The notes: a model not told the origin generated them from the letters alone. 64,000 nucleotides of DNA from Acidimicrobiia bacterium (GCA_035651955.1 DASRES010000016.1:35838-99837), one strand, 5' to 3'; positions 41,364 through 50,601 are shown, counted from the first letter of the stretch. Numbers and translations: made by a program.

Positions 41364-41831
41364 TTACGGCGCGGCGGCGGGCGACTCCACCTCGGCCTTG
41401 ATCCGTTCGAGGGTCGTGCGCATGCCGTTGCGGTTCGTCCGGCCGCGTGCCCAACCGAGCAGCGCCCAGTAGATGCGCATCGGCCACACGTCGCGCAGCT
41501 CGAACGACTCCGTCACGTCCGTGCCGTCACCGGCCGGCTGCATCCGGTACCGCCACGTGTTGAGCGGCTTGTCGCCCGGCCCGACGCCGAACGCGAACTC
41601 GCGCGGAGGATCGCACGTGACGACCGTGCACGTCGTCCAGTAGACGGGCCACTTCTGGTTCCGCTTGACGTGGCCGCGAAAGCGCGCCCCGACCGCGGGG
41701 CCGGTCGCGCCGTCGAGCCACTCGGCCTCGAACGTCTCCGGGCTGTAGCGGCCGATCTTCGTCACGTCGCTGACGAGGTCCCAGACGTTCTCGGGCGGGA
41801 CGGACATGTGGACGGTGACCGATCCGTGCAT
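41364..41831 (-). CDS. SRPBCC (polyketide cyclase/Bet v1-like) family protein
   Basis: A 155-aa START-like ligand-binding protein. SVPPENVWDLVSDVTKIGRYSPE (about 8-30) is the typical first helix region and WRYRMQPAGDGTDVTESFEL the later strands. ATG at 41831 is chosen because TACGGT (41844-41839) lies 7 nt upstream; an in-frame GTG at 41840 would fall inside that hexamer. Ligand unknown. Confidence 0.88.
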   Translation of the reverse strand: MHGSVTVHMSVPPENVWDLVSDVTKIGRYSPETFEAEWLDGATGPAVGARFRGHVKRNQKWPVYWTTCTVVTCDPPREFAFGVGPGDKPLNTWRYRMQPAGDGTDVTESFELRDVWPMRIYWALLGWARGRTNRNGMRTTLERIKAEVESPAAAP

Positions 41832-41838
41832 GACCGCC

Positions 41839-41844
41839 ACCGTA
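41839..41844 (-). promoter_or_regulatory. -10 element of the SRPBCC gene (leaderless)
   Basis: Minus-strand TACGGT ends 7 nt before the ATG at 41831. Confidence 0.5.
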
Positions 41845-41868
41845 CGACCCGGGACGCGACCGTGCCGG

Positions 41869-42690
41869 TCAGCGGCTCGCCGAGGACCGGAACTTGCGGA
41901 TCGACAGCGCCGCGAACACGACGGTGATCCCGACCGCCCACGCGAGCGCGATCCACGGGTCGTTGCCCGCCGGGCGGCCGTTGTACAGCGCGCGGCTGGC
42001 GTCGGTCACGATCGTGAACGGGTTGTGCTCGGCGATCGGGCGCAACCAGCTCGGCATGTTCTGCGGCGACACGAATGCCGAGGAGATGAACGTCAGCGGG
42101 AACATCCACACGAAGCCCGCGGAGTTCGCGGCCTCCACGGACTTCACGGACAGGCCGATGAGCGCCTGGATCCAGCTGAACGCGTAGGAGAAGAAGAACA
42201 GCAGCGCGGTCGCCGCCACACCGCCGAGCAACGAGCCCTCGAACCGGAACCCGATCGCGAACGCGACGGCCAGCATGATGACGAACGCGAGCAGGTTGCG
42301 GACGACGTCGCTCATCGTGCGGCCGATGAGCACCGCGGACTGGTACATCGGCAGCGACCGCAGCCGGTCGACGAAGCCCTTGGTCAGGTCGTCGGCGATG
42401 CCGATCCCCGTGAACGTCGACCCGAACAGGACGGTCTGGGCGAAGATCCCGGGAACGACGAATTGCTTGTAGTTCGAGTACCCCGGCACCGAGACCGACC
42501 CGCCGAAGACGTACACGAACAGGACGACGAACATGATCGGCTGAATCACGACGAAGCCGACCAGGTCCGGGTTGCGCGGCAGGGCGCGCAGGTGACGCGT
42601 CGCCTCGGTCCACGAGTCGCGCAACACCCAGATGACGCCCCGCGGCGGCTCCTGCACCTCGCGGTCGACGGGAACGGTCGTCGCGGTCAT
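41869..42690 (-). CDS. ABC-2 type transporter permease (DrrB-like)
   Basis: A 273-aa permease with six helices. MFVVLFVYVFGGSV and LVPGIFAQTV-like segments, the cytoplasmic loop RLRSLPMYQSAVLIGRTMSDVVRN (about 110-133) and FISSAFVSPQNMPSWLRPIAEHNP (about 203-226) are characteristic of DrrB/daunorubicin-type exporters. ATG at 42690 overlaps the ATPase stop (ATGA). Substrate is probably a hydrophobic small molecule or lipid. Confidence 0.92.
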   Translation of the reverse strand: MTATTVPVDREVQEPPRGVIWVLRDSWTEATRHLRALPRNPDLVGFVVIQPIMFVVLFVYVFGGSVSVPGYSNYKQFVVPGIFAQTVLFGSTFTGIGIADDLTKGFVDRLRSLPMYQSAVLIGRTMSDVVRNLLAFVIMLAVAFAIGFRFEGSLLGGVAATALLFFFSYAFSWIQALIGLSVKSVEAANSAGFVWMFPLTFISSAFVSPQNMPSWLRPIAEHNPFTIVTDASRALYNGRPAGNDPWIALAWAVGITVVFAALSIRKFRSSASR

Positions 42691-43679
42691 CGCGCACCTC
42701 CCGCCGCGACGGGCTCGTGGTCGGGTTCCTCGTCGCGCTCCTCCTCGGCCGCGTGGCCCGTCAACGCGAAGAACACGTCGTCGAGCGTCGAGCGGCGGAT
42801 GCCGACGTCCTGCACGTCGATCCCCGCGTCGTCGAGCGTTCGCACGACGCGCGGGACGAGGCCGCGTACGTCGCGGACGGGCACGAAGACGTGCCGTCCG
42901 TCGCCGTCGACGTGCGCGTCCCCGACCGCGAACTGCGCCAGCCGCGCGATCGTCTGCGGCACGGTCGCGGCGTCCGCGACGACGACCTCGATCTGCTCAC
43001 CGCCGACGCGGCGCTTGAGCTCGGCCGACGTCCCCCGCTCGATCACCGTGCCGTGGTCGATGACCGCGATCTGGTCGGCGAGGCGATCGGCCTCCTCGAG
43101 GTACTGGGTGGTGAGCAGCGTCGTCATGCCACTCCGCACCAGCTCGTCGATCAGGTCCCACATCGCGTTGCGGCTCCGTGGGTCGAGACCGGTGGTCGGC
43201 TCGTCGAGGAAGAGCACCGACGGGCGGCCGACGAGGCTCATCGCGATGTCGAGACGCCGGCGCATGCCGCCCGAGTACGTCCGCACGACGCGCTTGGCCG
43301 CGAACTCCAGGTCGAAGCGCTCGATGAGCTCGCCCGCGCGCCGGCGCGCCTCCGGTCCGCGCGCGTGGAACAGGCGCGCCACGTGCTCGAGGTTCTCGAA
43401 GCCCGTCAACCGCTCGTCCACCGCCGCGTACTGACCGGTCAGACCAATGCGTGCACGCGCGCGGCGCGGCTCGCGCACGACGTCGATCCCGTCGATGAAC
43501 GCGCTGCCCGCGTCGGGCTTCAGCAGCGTCGTGAGGATCCGGACCGCGGTCGTCTTCCCGGCACCGTTCGGCCCGAGGACACCGAGCACGGTGGCGCGCT
43601 CGACCACGAGGTCGACGCCGCAGAGCGCCTGCGTGCTCCCGAATCGCTTCACCAGCCCGTGGGCTTCCACCGCGTGCAT
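42687..43679 (-). CDS. ABC transporter ATPase (DrrA-like)
   Basis: A 330-aa ATPase. Walker A GPNGAGKTT (about 36-44), signature YSGGMRRRLD, Walker B VLFLDEPTTGLD and the DrrA C-terminal domain ending with STLDDVFFALTGH are present. ATG at 43679 is preceded 9 nt upstream by TAGGGT (43694-43689, minus strand). With the permease it forms a two-gene exporter; no dedicated regulator is adjacent. Confidence 0.93.
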   Translation of the reverse strand: MHAVEAHGLVKRFGSTQALCGVDLVVERATVLGVLGPNGAGKTTAVRILTTLLKPDAGSAFIDGIDVVREPRRARARIGLTGQYAAVDERLTGFENLEHVARLFHARGPEARRRAGELIERFDLEFAAKRVVRTYSGGMRRRLDIAMSLVGRPSVLFLDEPTTGLDPRSRNAMWDLIDELVRSGMTTLLTTQYLEEADRLADQIAVIDHGTVIERGTSAELKRRVGGEQIEVVVADAATVPQTIARLAQFAVGDAHVDGDGRHVFVPVRDVRGLVPRVVRTLDDAGIDVQDVGIRRSTLDDVFFALTGHAAEEERDEEPDHEPVAAGGAR

Positions 43680-43833
43680 GAGCTCGCCACCCTATCGACG
43701 CCGCCGACCGTCCTCGGAGCGCATTTCACGCGCTCGAACGGTCTGACGACGACACGCGGCGACGGATCTCATCGGCGCGCGGCGCACGTGCGCCGCGGGT
43801 CACACGGGCGCGGCCGCAGCGAGCGGCCTCCGC
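43680..43833. other. 154-nt region between the exporter promoter and the esterase remnant
   Basis: Contains the exporter -10 (43689-43694). The rest, 43700-43833, shows no gene or convincing signal and is GC-rich with a short CG-palindromic stretch near 43778-43795. Confidence 0.4.
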
Positions 43834-44280
43834 TCAGTCCTCGGCGTGGGTCGGGTGCAGCCGCTGCGCGAACAGGAACCGGAAGATCAGCGTCGACGCG
43901 TCGATCTCCGTCGTCGTGTGGCCGAACTGCTTCTCGAACCCGGGCACCGGCTTCCCGGGCCACGAGTGACCACCACCGTCGACGATGTAGAACTCCGTCG
44001 CGGCCGCGCAGTCGTGCCACGTTCGCAGCCGCACCTCGGAGGCGATCCGCGTCTCCGTCGGGTCCGGGTCGCAGCGATTGTGCAGCGCCCACGTCTCCAT
44101 CGACACGTCGAGGCCGCGGTCGACCGGGAGGTTCTTCGGCGGGTTGCCCTTCCAGAGGTCGATCTCGGCGATCCGTACCGAGTTCAGGCCGCCGCCGGCG
44201 TAGGTGACGATCGGGTCAGCCGTCCCGTGGAACGCGATCACCGGGACGGGACGGCCGTGGCACCGCGGGTAGAACTCCGC
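43834..44280 (-). pseudogene. C-terminal remnant of a PHB depolymerase/LpqC-like esterase
   Basis: The frame gives EFYPRCHGRPVPVIAFHGTADPIV and later WHDCAAATEFYIVDGGGHSWPG, which are the C-terminal half of the poly(3-hydroxybutyrate) depolymerase/LpqC alpha/beta-hydrolase family (GTADP near the Asp, GGGHSWPG with the catalytic His). The N-terminal half with the GxSxG nucleophile is missing. Upstream the sequence switches abruptly at about 44280 to a histidine kinase in another frame. It can be read from an internal GTG at 44241, but the product would lack the nucleophile. Confidence 0.82.
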
Positions 44281-44921
44281 GCCTCGGCGAGCCGGTCGAG
44301 CTCGTCGTCCGTGCCCGGCTTGCCGACGCGGCGACCGAGGTCGTGCTCGCCGATCGCGTCGACGGTCCGGCGCATCTCGTCGACAGGGCGCCGCGCGCGG
44401 CCGACGACCACCCAGATCAGCACGCCCAGCAGCACGCCGCCGACCGCGAGCATCAGGGCGAGCACACGCGCGATCGACGAGCGCACGCGGGCGACGCTCG
44501 ACGACGAGCGCGCGACGACGAGCGTCACCGCTCCGCCCGACGGTGATGGCCGCGCGAGGACGCGCAGGTCGCCGACGCGCGGTGAGTGGAACGAGCGGAT
44601 GCGGTCGCTCGTCGCGTCGCGCGCCGTCGCCAGCGCGGGCAGCCCGCGGGCCGAGCTGCTGGCTCCGAGCACGCGCCCGTCACGCGTCACGAACTGCACG
44701 TAGAGGTCGGTCGGACCCTGTTGCGGCAGCGCCTCGCCGCTGCGGATCGCCCGGGTGACGAAGTCGGCGTTCGCGACGAGCGACGAGTCGATCTGCGCGG
44801 TCATCCGTTGCTGGAGCACCTGCACGAGCAGGAACGCGGCGGCGCAGAGCGCAGCGACGACGACGAGCAACGCGCCGGCCGTGATGCGCGCCCGCAACGA
44901 ACGGGGGCGGCGCCGGGTCAC
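44238..44921 (-). pseudogene. Truncated sensor histidine kinase (sensor and HAMP only)
   Basis: The 227-aa frame starts at GTG 44921, overlapping the response regulator stop (GTGA). It has a first membrane helix (about 14-36), an extracytoplasmic sensor domain, a second helix (about 145-165) and a HAMP domain ending VDAIGEHDLGRRVGKPGTDDELDRLAE. At that point, where the dimerisation helix and catalytic ATPase domain should follow, the sequence turns into esterase DNA read out of frame and stops after 14 residues. The phospho-acceptor His and ATP-binding N, G1 and G2 boxes are absent, so it cannot phosphorylate its partner. Confidence 0.85.
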
Positions 44922-45598
44922 GGTTCGTCCGGTCGGAGCCGGTACCCCGCGCCGCGGACCGTCTCGATGCTGTGCCGCGCGAACGGCTCGTCGAGCTTCC
45001 GGCGGAGGTGCGCGACGTACACCTCGACGATGTTCGGGTCGCCGCGGAACGCCGACCCCCACACCGCGTCGAGCAGCTCGGCCTTCCCGACGGTCTCACC
45101 GGCCCGCTCGATCAGGTGCGCGAGCACCTCGGTCTCACGCGCGGTCAGATCGACGACGACATCGCCACGCGTGCAACGGCGCCGCAGCGTGTCCAGACGC
45201 AGGTCGCCGGCCACCAGCGCACCGGGACCGTGGCGCGGCCGCCGCAGGAGCGCGCGGACACGGGCCTGGAGCACGATCACCGAGAACGGCTTGACCAGGA
45301 AGTCGTCCGCCCCGAGCTCGAGCCCCTCGGCCTCGTCGTACTCGCCCGACTTCGCGGTGAGCATGAGGATCGGCGTCCAGTTCCCGTCCGATCTGATCGC
45401 CTCGCACACCCGGTAGCCGTTCATCGACGGCAGCAGGAAGTCGAGCACGATGAAGTCGAACGGGTCGGCCCGGGTGCGCGCGAGCGCGACCGCGCCGTCG
45501 TCGACGATCTCGACGTCGAGCCCGTCGGCCGACAGGCACCGCTGCACGCCGGTCGCGGCGGTCGGCTCGTCCTCGACCACCAGCACGCGCACGCGCAC
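44918..45598 (-). CDS. OmpR/PhoB-family response regulator
   Basis: A 226-aa DNA-binding response regulator. The receiver domain has VVEDEPTAA, phospho-acceptor Asp53 in VLDFLLPS, the switch Thr/Ser region LTAKS and LVKPF. The C-terminal winged helix shows LTARETEVLAHLIERAGETV, VEVYVAHLRRKLDEP and IETVRGAGYRL. GTG at 45598 is a likely start (another GTG is two codons on). Its cognate kinase, coupled by GTGA, has lost its catalytic domain, so this regulator may be orphaned. Confidence 0.9.
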   Translation of the reverse strand: MRVRVLVVEDEPTAATGVQRCLSADGLDVEIVDDGAVALARTRADPFDFIVLDFLLPSMNGYRVCEAIRSDGNWTPILMLTAKSGEYDEAEGLELGADDFLVKPFSVIVLQARVRALLRRPRHGPGALVAGDLRLDTLRRRCTRGDVVVDLTARETEVLAHLIERAGETVGKAELLDAVWGSAFRGDPNIVEVYVAHLRRKLDEPFARHSIETVRGAGYRLRPDEP

Positions 45599-45720
45599 GG
45601 GATCGCACGGCGACGAACGGCCGTCATCCGTCCCGGGCCGGCCGCGTGGCCGCGATGAGTTCGCGCGCGTGCGATCGTCGGAACCGGACACGTTCGAAGC
45701 GGCGACGAACAGGAGCACCC

Positions 45721-46194
45721 ATGCCCGCGATCATCCCGAACCTGTGGTTCGACACCGAGGCCGTCGAGGCGGCCGAGTTCTACGTCTCGATCTTCCCGAA
45801 CTCGCGGATCACGAACGTCACGCACTACACGGAGGCCGGACCGCGACCGGCGGGCTCGGTCCTCACCGTCGACTACGTGCTCGACGGGCAGCGCTACACC
45901 GCGCTCAACGGCGGGCCCGAGTTCACCTTCGACGAGGCGATCAGCCTCGTCGTCGAGTGCGAGGACCAGGACGAGGTCGACTACTACTGGTCGAAGCTGT
46001 CGGACGGCGGCGAAGAGGGGCCGTGCGGCTGGCTGAAGGACCGCTACGGGCTGTCCTGGCAGATCGTTCCCACCGTCATGAACGAGGTCCTGAACGATCC
46101 CGACCGCGCGAAGGTCGCCCGCGTCGTGCGCGCGATGTTCACGATGAAGAAGCTCGACGTCGCCGCGCTGCAGGCCGCCGCCGACGGCGACTGA
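45721..46194 (+). CDS. PhnB-like VOC family protein
   Basis: A 157-aa glyoxalase/VOC-fold protein of the PhnB (3-demethylubiquinone-9 3-methyltransferase-annotated) family. It starts IIPNLWFDTEAVEAAEFYVS and has SLVVECEDQDEVDYYWSKLSDGG and CGWLKDRYGLSWQIVPT, the canonical PhnB blocks. CAGGAG precedes the ATG at 45721. Actual activity in this family is usually unknown. Confidence 0.9.
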   Translation: MPAIIPNLWFDTEAVEAAEFYVSIFPNSRITNVTHYTEAGPRPAGSVLTVDYVLDGQRYTALNGGPEFTFDEAISLVVECEDQDEVDYYWSKLSDGGEEGPCGWLKDRYGLSWQIVPTVMNEVLNDPDRAKVARVVRAMFTMKKLDVAALQAAADGD

Positions 46195-46251
46195 CGCCCC
46201 GGGCACGACCGACGACGCCACCGCTGGCGATCGGGGTGCACGACTGGAACG

Positions 46252-47214
46252 ATGGGACTCCGCGCAGGCCAGCGATCCGCGGAGGACGGGGTGGCGAGTC
46301 CGCAGCGCCGGGTGAAGGACGCCGCCAAGACGGCGTGGCGCACGGGCTCGCGCGCTGCGCTCGGCGTCGTGTCGAGCGAACGCGTGCTCAACGGCGCGAG
46401 CCAGCTGCTGCAACAGCTTCGTTACGACGTCGACGGTCGTCGGCGCCAGCTCGCGGCGCGGCGTGATCCCGTCGTCCGGCCCGAGATCGTCGACTGGACG
46501 GGCTCCGAGCCGCTGCGGCGCTCCGTGCTCGAACGGGACGCACCCTGGTTGCGTCTGGACCTCGCGCCGCAGCGCGTCGAGAGCCCGTCGATGATCGGCG
46601 ACGAGGAGAAGCGCTACTACGTGTACCTCGGTCGCTTCTACGCGGGTGACGGTGCGGTGGTCGAGCTCGGACCGTGGCTGGGCGCGTCGACCGCTCGGAT
46701 CGTCGAGGGTCTCGGCACGAACCCGAAGTTCGACGGCCGGCGCGTCGCGGTGTTCGACGACTTCGTGTGGCGCAGCTCGTGGATGGACGCGCATCTCCCG
46801 CCGGACATCGACGCGCCGGCCGACGGTGCGAGCTTCCGTCCGCTGTTCGAGCGGTTCGCCACGCCATACCTCGACCGTCTCGACGTGCAGACGCGTCGCA
46901 TCGGCACGCCCGACGCCGGGAGTGCGGCCGGGGACAGCGCGCCGCCGCTCACGTGGGAGGGCGGGCCGATCGAGATGGCGTTCGTCGACTGCGGCCGGAC
47001 GTTCGACGTGAACGAGGCCTGGTACCGCGTCCTCTCGCCGCACTTCCTCGCGGACCGCACCCTCGTCGTCATGCAGGACTGGCACACCCATCGCCAGGTA
47101 CCCGCGCGCTGGTACAACCAGATCAAGGAGTTCACCGACAGCCTCGGCCCCACGTTCGACCTCGTGCACGAGGTCACGGTCGGCGGCGTCGCGACGTTCC
47201 TCTACCGGGGCTGA
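46252..47214 (+). CDS. Class I SAM-dependent methyltransferase-like protein (TylF/Methyltransf_24-like)
   Basis: A 320-aa protein. VVELGPWLGASTARIVEGL (about 138-156) looks like SAM motif I with G-x-W-x-G, VAVFDDFVW follows as the adenine strand, and MAFVDCGRTFDVNEAWYRVLSPHFL and LVVMQDWHTHRQVPARWY resemble TylF-type sugar or macrolide O-methyltransferases. The first about 70 residues are basic and poorly conserved, so ATG at 46252 is uncertain and a GTG at 46291 is possible. Confidence 0.72.
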   Translation: MGLRAGQRSAEDGVASPQRRVKDAAKTAWRTGSRAALGVVSSERVLNGASQLLQQLRYDVDGRRRQLAARRDPVVRPEIVDWTGSEPLRRSVLERDAPWLRLDLAPQRVESPSMIGDEEKRYYVYLGRFYAGDGAVVELGPWLGASTARIVEGLGTNPKFDGRRVAVFDDFVWRSSWMDAHLPPDIDAPADGASFRPLFERFATPYLDRLDVQTRRIGTPDAGSAAGDSAPPLTWEGGPIEMAFVDCGRTFDVNEAWYRVLSPHFLADRTLVVMQDWHTHRQVPARWYNQIKEFTDSLGPTFDLVHEVTVGGVATFLYRG

Positions 47215-47288
47215 GGGTGCGGCGCGGTCCCGCGGGACCGCCCCTGCCGTGCGCCGATATTCACGCGCCGTCTGGGCCCTGGCGTGCT

Positions 47289-47294
47289 TACGCT
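47289..47294 (+). promoter_or_regulatory. -10 element of the 47301 methyltransferase gene (leaderless)
   Basis: TACGCT ends 6 nt before the ATG at 47301. Confidence 0.5.
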
Positions 47295-47300
47295 TCGGCG

Positions 47301-48158
47301 ATGAACGCGCGCCGGGACACGATGATCGCGGCCCAGTACTTCGTCGCGGTGTCCGGGCTCGCCGCGATGCGGCGCTGTCTCACCGAGCCGAGCGCGGTGC
47401 GGCCGCGCCTCGACGACGTCTGTCGCGTCGTCGAACATCTCGACGAGTTCCCGAACAATCTCGAGATCCCGGTGATCGAGCACGACGTCGCGTCGGGCTA
47501 CGCGGCGTGGGCGCCCCGTTACGACGGTCCGAATCCCGCGCTCGAGGCGGAGACGCCGATCGTCCACGCGCTGCTCGACGGCGCGCCACGAGGCCGTGCG
47601 CTCGACGCCGCGTGCGGGACCGGCCGCCACGCCGCCCATCTCGCAAGCCTTGGCTACGACGTCGTGGGCGTCGACGCAACCGACGCGATGCTCGACGTCG
47701 CACGCGCGAAGCTGCCGACCTCGCAGTTGCTGCCGGGTCGTCTCGACGCGCTACCCGTCGACGACGCGTCCGTGGACGTCCTGACGTGCTCGCTCGCGCT
47801 CACCCACGTCGCGGCGCTCGGGCCGGTGCTCCGAGAGTTCGCGCGCGTCGTGCGCCCAGGTGGATGGGTCGTGACCTCCGACATGCATCCGATCGTCGTC
47901 GCGCTCGGTGGCACCGCGGTGTTTCCCGGTGAGCCCGGGACGTTCGACATCCGGCACGTGCCGAACCTGCTGCACGGTGTGAGCGAGTACGTCACGGAGG
48001 AGCGCGACGCCGGGCTCGTCGTTGATGCATGCCGTGAGGCCGCGGTGCCGGAGAGCGCCATCACCACGAACCCTGCGTACGCGGCAGTCCCGGATGGCGT
48101 ACGCGAAGCATTCGCGGGGCTCCCGTTCATCCTCGCGTGGCGCTTCATCAGGTCCTGA
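47301..48158 (+). CDS. Class I SAM-dependent methyltransferase (Methyltransf_11-like)
   Basis: A 285-aa protein. ALDAACGTGRHAAHLASLGYDVVGVDATDAML (about 99-130) is motif I and post I, LPVDDASVDVLTCSLALTHV motif II, and EFARVVRPGGWVVTSDMHP motif III. An N-terminal about 60-residue helical part precedes the domain. Start at ATG 47301 is supported by TACGCT. Substrate unknown. Confidence 0.88.
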   Translation: MNARRDTMIAAQYFVAVSGLAAMRRCLTEPSAVRPRLDDVCRVVEHLDEFPNNLEIPVIEHDVASGYAAWAPRYDGPNPALEAETPIVHALLDGAPRGRALDAACGTGRHAAHLASLGYDVVGVDATDAMLDVARAKLPTSQLLPGRLDALPVDDASVDVLTCSLALTHVAALGPVLREFARVVRPGGWVVTSDMHPIVVALGGTAVFPGEPGTFDIRHVPNLLHGVSEYVTEERDAGLVVDACREAAVPESAITTNPAYAAVPDGVREAFAGLPFILAWRFIRS

Positions 48159-48186
48159 CCTCGACGCGGCACGCGACACTGGACGC

Positions 48187-49029
48187 ATGAACGACTCCCT
48201 CGCCATCGGCGGCGACCTGAACGTCTCCCGGGTGGGTTTCGGCGCGATGCGCCTCACCGGGCCCGGCATCTGGGGCGAGCCCCGCGACCGCGACGACTGC
48301 ATCCGCGTGCTGCGGCGGGCCGTCGACCTCGGTGTCGAGCTCATCGACACGGCCGACTCGTACGGGCCGTTCGTGAGCGAGCGGCTCGTCGCCGAGGCGC
48401 TCCACCCCTATCCCGAGAACGTCGTGATCGCGACGAAGGCCGGCCTTGTGCGCGACGGGCCCGGCCAGTGGCGGCCGGACGGTCGTCCGCAGCACCTGAA
48501 GGCCGCCGTCGACGGGAGCCTGTCCCGTCTGAGGCTCGAGCAGATCCCGCTCTTGCAATGGCACCGCCCCGATCCCGCGGTGCCGTTCGAGGACTCGCTC
48601 GGCCAGCTCGTCGAGCTGAAGGAGGAGGGCAAGATCCGTCACCTCGGGCTCTCGAACGTCGACGACGACCAGCTGACGCGCGCGCTGCGGATGACGCCGA
48701 TCGTCAGCGTGCAGAACCGCTACAACGTCGACGACCGTTCGTCGGACGGGATCGTGGACCGGTGCGAGAGCGAGCAGCTCGCGTTCATCCCGTGGGCGCC
48801 GCTCGCGCCGGGCGGGTTCGACCGCGCGCGCGTCCCGCTCACGACGGCGGCCGAGCGCCACGGCGCGACGACGAACCAGATCGCGCTCGCGTGGCTGCTC
48901 GCGCGATCACCCGTCATGCTGCCGATCCCCGGCACGTCGTCCGTCGCGCACCTCGAGGAGAACGTCGCGGCCCGCGACATCACGCTGTCCGACGAGGAGC
49001 GCGAGACGCTCGACCACCTCTTCGACTGA
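48187..49029 (+). CDS. Aldo/keto reductase
   Basis: A 280-aa NADPH-dependent carbonyl reductase. VELIDTADSYGPFVSERLVAEAL (about 50-72) has the catalytic Asp and Tyr, VIATKAGLV the Lys, and LLQWHRPDP the His region. LARSPVMLPIPGTSSVAHLEENV (about 236-258) is the cofactor-binding C-terminus typical of the plant/bacterial AKR type. It begins 28 nt after the methyltransferase. Confidence 0.93.
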   Translation: MNDSLAIGGDLNVSRVGFGAMRLTGPGIWGEPRDRDDCIRVLRRAVDLGVELIDTADSYGPFVSERLVAEALHPYPENVVIATKAGLVRDGPGQWRPDGRPQHLKAAVDGSLSRLRLEQIPLLQWHRPDPAVPFEDSLGQLVELKEEGKIRHLGLSNVDDDQLTRALRMTPIVSVQNRYNVDDRSSDGIVDRCESEQLAFIPWAPLAPGGFDRARVPLTTAAERHGATTNQIALAWLLARSPVMLPIPGTSSVAHLEENVAARDITLSDEERETLDHLFD

Positions 49030-49041
49030 CCGGGACGACGG

Positions 49042-50556
49042 TCAGGCGCTCGGGTTGCGCGCGTCCGGGAGCGCGAGGAACACGATCGTCGACGGTGCGA
49101 TCGTCGTCGTGCCGGGGTCGGTGCGCGCGCCGGTCAGCACGGGGACCTCGTCGCGGTCGAGCCGGAGCTCGGCGCCGTTGAGGCGGATCGATGCGCTCTC
49201 GAGCTCGTCGGCCGACAGCTCGAAGCGCTCCCCCGCGATCGGCACGTCGAGGTCGACCGCGTCGTCGCGGCTCGTGTTGATCGCGAGCAACGCCACGCCG
49301 CCGGGCCGGCCGCGCAGGGAGTGCGCGTACAGGTGCAGGCCCGGGCCGACGGGCACCCCGCCGTCGAGCACGGTCGTGCCCATCAACCGGCTCCACACCA
49401 GCGCGGCCCAGTAGTTCGGCCGCGGCTCGTTCGTGCGCTCGTCGAGAAGCCCGTAGTCACTCGCGGCCAGCGTGTTGTGCATGACGACGTCGACGTCGTC
49501 CTTCGCGAGCCGTCCGAGCTGGTCGAGGTAGCGGAACGAGTCGATGAACGTCGCCGCCCACCGGTCGCCGCCGCACGCGGCCTGCGCCGTCTCGGTGACC
49601 CACAGTCGCTTTCCCGGGACGAGCTCGTCGCGGATGCGCCGGTAGTATGCGAGCGTCTCGCTCGTGCGCGACAGCCACTCCTCGCCGAGCGCGTCGGCAG
49701 GTGACGTCGTCGGCATGCCGATCCCCGCGCACCGGGCGGACGCGGCGCCGTAGTGGTGGTACGAGAACGCGTCGACGTCCGCGCCGGCGCCGGCGAGCAG
49801 GCGGCGGGTCGGGATCAAGCCGGCCGCGCCCGCGTCGAGCGCGCGCTCCGGCAGGAGGTTGTCCGCGACCGAGCCGGGACCGAGCACGAGCATCCCCGGT
49901 GCCCGCCGGCGCACGAAGTCCCGGAACACGGCGAAGTCGCGGTCGTACGCCTCGCCGTCGTACCCGGCCGGTGCGCCGCTCATCGCCGCGATGGTCGGCT
50001 CGTTCATGAGCTCGGCCGCGGCGATGTCACCGCCGTGCTCCCGCGTGACGTCGAGGACCCGTTCCGCCTGGTCCGCCGTCCACACGCCGCGCGCGTCACG
50101 CGTGCCCGCACTGATCGCGAACGACGTGACCAGCGGCGCGCCGACGGCGCGCGAGAAGTCGACGACGCCGGCCCACTGCTCACGCGTGAGCACGACGGTG
50201 AACCCGGCCGGTGGCGCGTCCGGGACGCGGTCGCCCGCGTCGGGGAGGTAGACCGAGTTCGCCCAGGTTCCCGACACGCGGACGTACGCAGGTGCGAGCG
50301 CGGCGGCCAGCATCCGCAGACGCCGATCGCCGAGATCCTTGGGCGGCCGGTGCTCGTACGCGGCCGGATCCATCCCGGCCGGCGTGTCGACCGCGCGCTC
50401 CGCCGGTGTCGCGGCCCGCGACGCGTACGGCTTCCAGAACGATCCGCCCGTCACCTCGAGCATCTCGACGTTGTAGGACTGGTACCGCTCGTCGACCGTC
50501 GACACGCGCGGCATGCGTCCAGGATCGAGGCGCACCACCTTCGACATGGTCGACAT
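49042..50556 (-). CDS. Glycoside hydrolase family 79-like (heparanase/beta-glucuronidase-like) protein
   Basis: A 504-aa protein without a signal peptide, so intracellular. RYQSYNVEMLEVTGGSFW (about 24-41) and YVRVSGTWAN (about 91-100) open the TIM barrel. ELMNEP gives the acid/base Glu186, and WVTETAQAACGG gives the nucleophile Glu322, the spacing expected in GH79/clan GH-A. A C-terminal beta-sandwich (about 400-504) completes it. It would cleave a uronic-acid or related glycoside; lack of export is unusual. Divergent from the patatin gene. Confidence 0.8.
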   Translation of the reverse strand: MSTMSKVVRLDPGRMPRVSTVDERYQSYNVEMLEVTGGSFWKPYASRAATPAERAVDTPAGMDPAAYEHRPPKDLGDRRLRMLAAALAPAYVRVSGTWANSVYLPDAGDRVPDAPPAGFTVVLTREQWAGVVDFSRAVGAPLVTSFAISAGTRDARGVWTADQAERVLDVTREHGGDIAAAELMNEPTIAAMSGAPAGYDGEAYDRDFAVFRDFVRRRAPGMLVLGPGSVADNLLPERALDAGAAGLIPTRRLLAGAGADVDAFSYHHYGAASARCAGIGMPTTSPADALGEEWLSRTSETLAYYRRIRDELVPGKRLWVTETAQAACGGDRWAATFIDSFRYLDQLGRLAKDDVDVVMHNTLAASDYGLLDERTNEPRPNYWAALVWSRLMGTTVLDGGVPVGPGLHLYAHSLRGRPGGVALLAINTSRDDAVDLDVPIAGERFELSADELESASIRLNGAELRLDRDEVPVLTGARTDPGTTTIAPSTIVFLALPDARNPSA

Positions 50557-50589
50557 CGTCCCTCACGGTCGGGCCCGCCGGCTCACGGG

Positions 50590-50595
50590 TAGACC
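50590..50595 (+). promoter_or_regulatory. -10-like element of the patatin gene (leaderless)
   Basis: TAGACC ends 6 nt before the ATG at 50602; a GTG at 50596 would start immediately after it. Confidence 0.4.
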
Positions 50596-50601
50596 GTGAC
50601 G

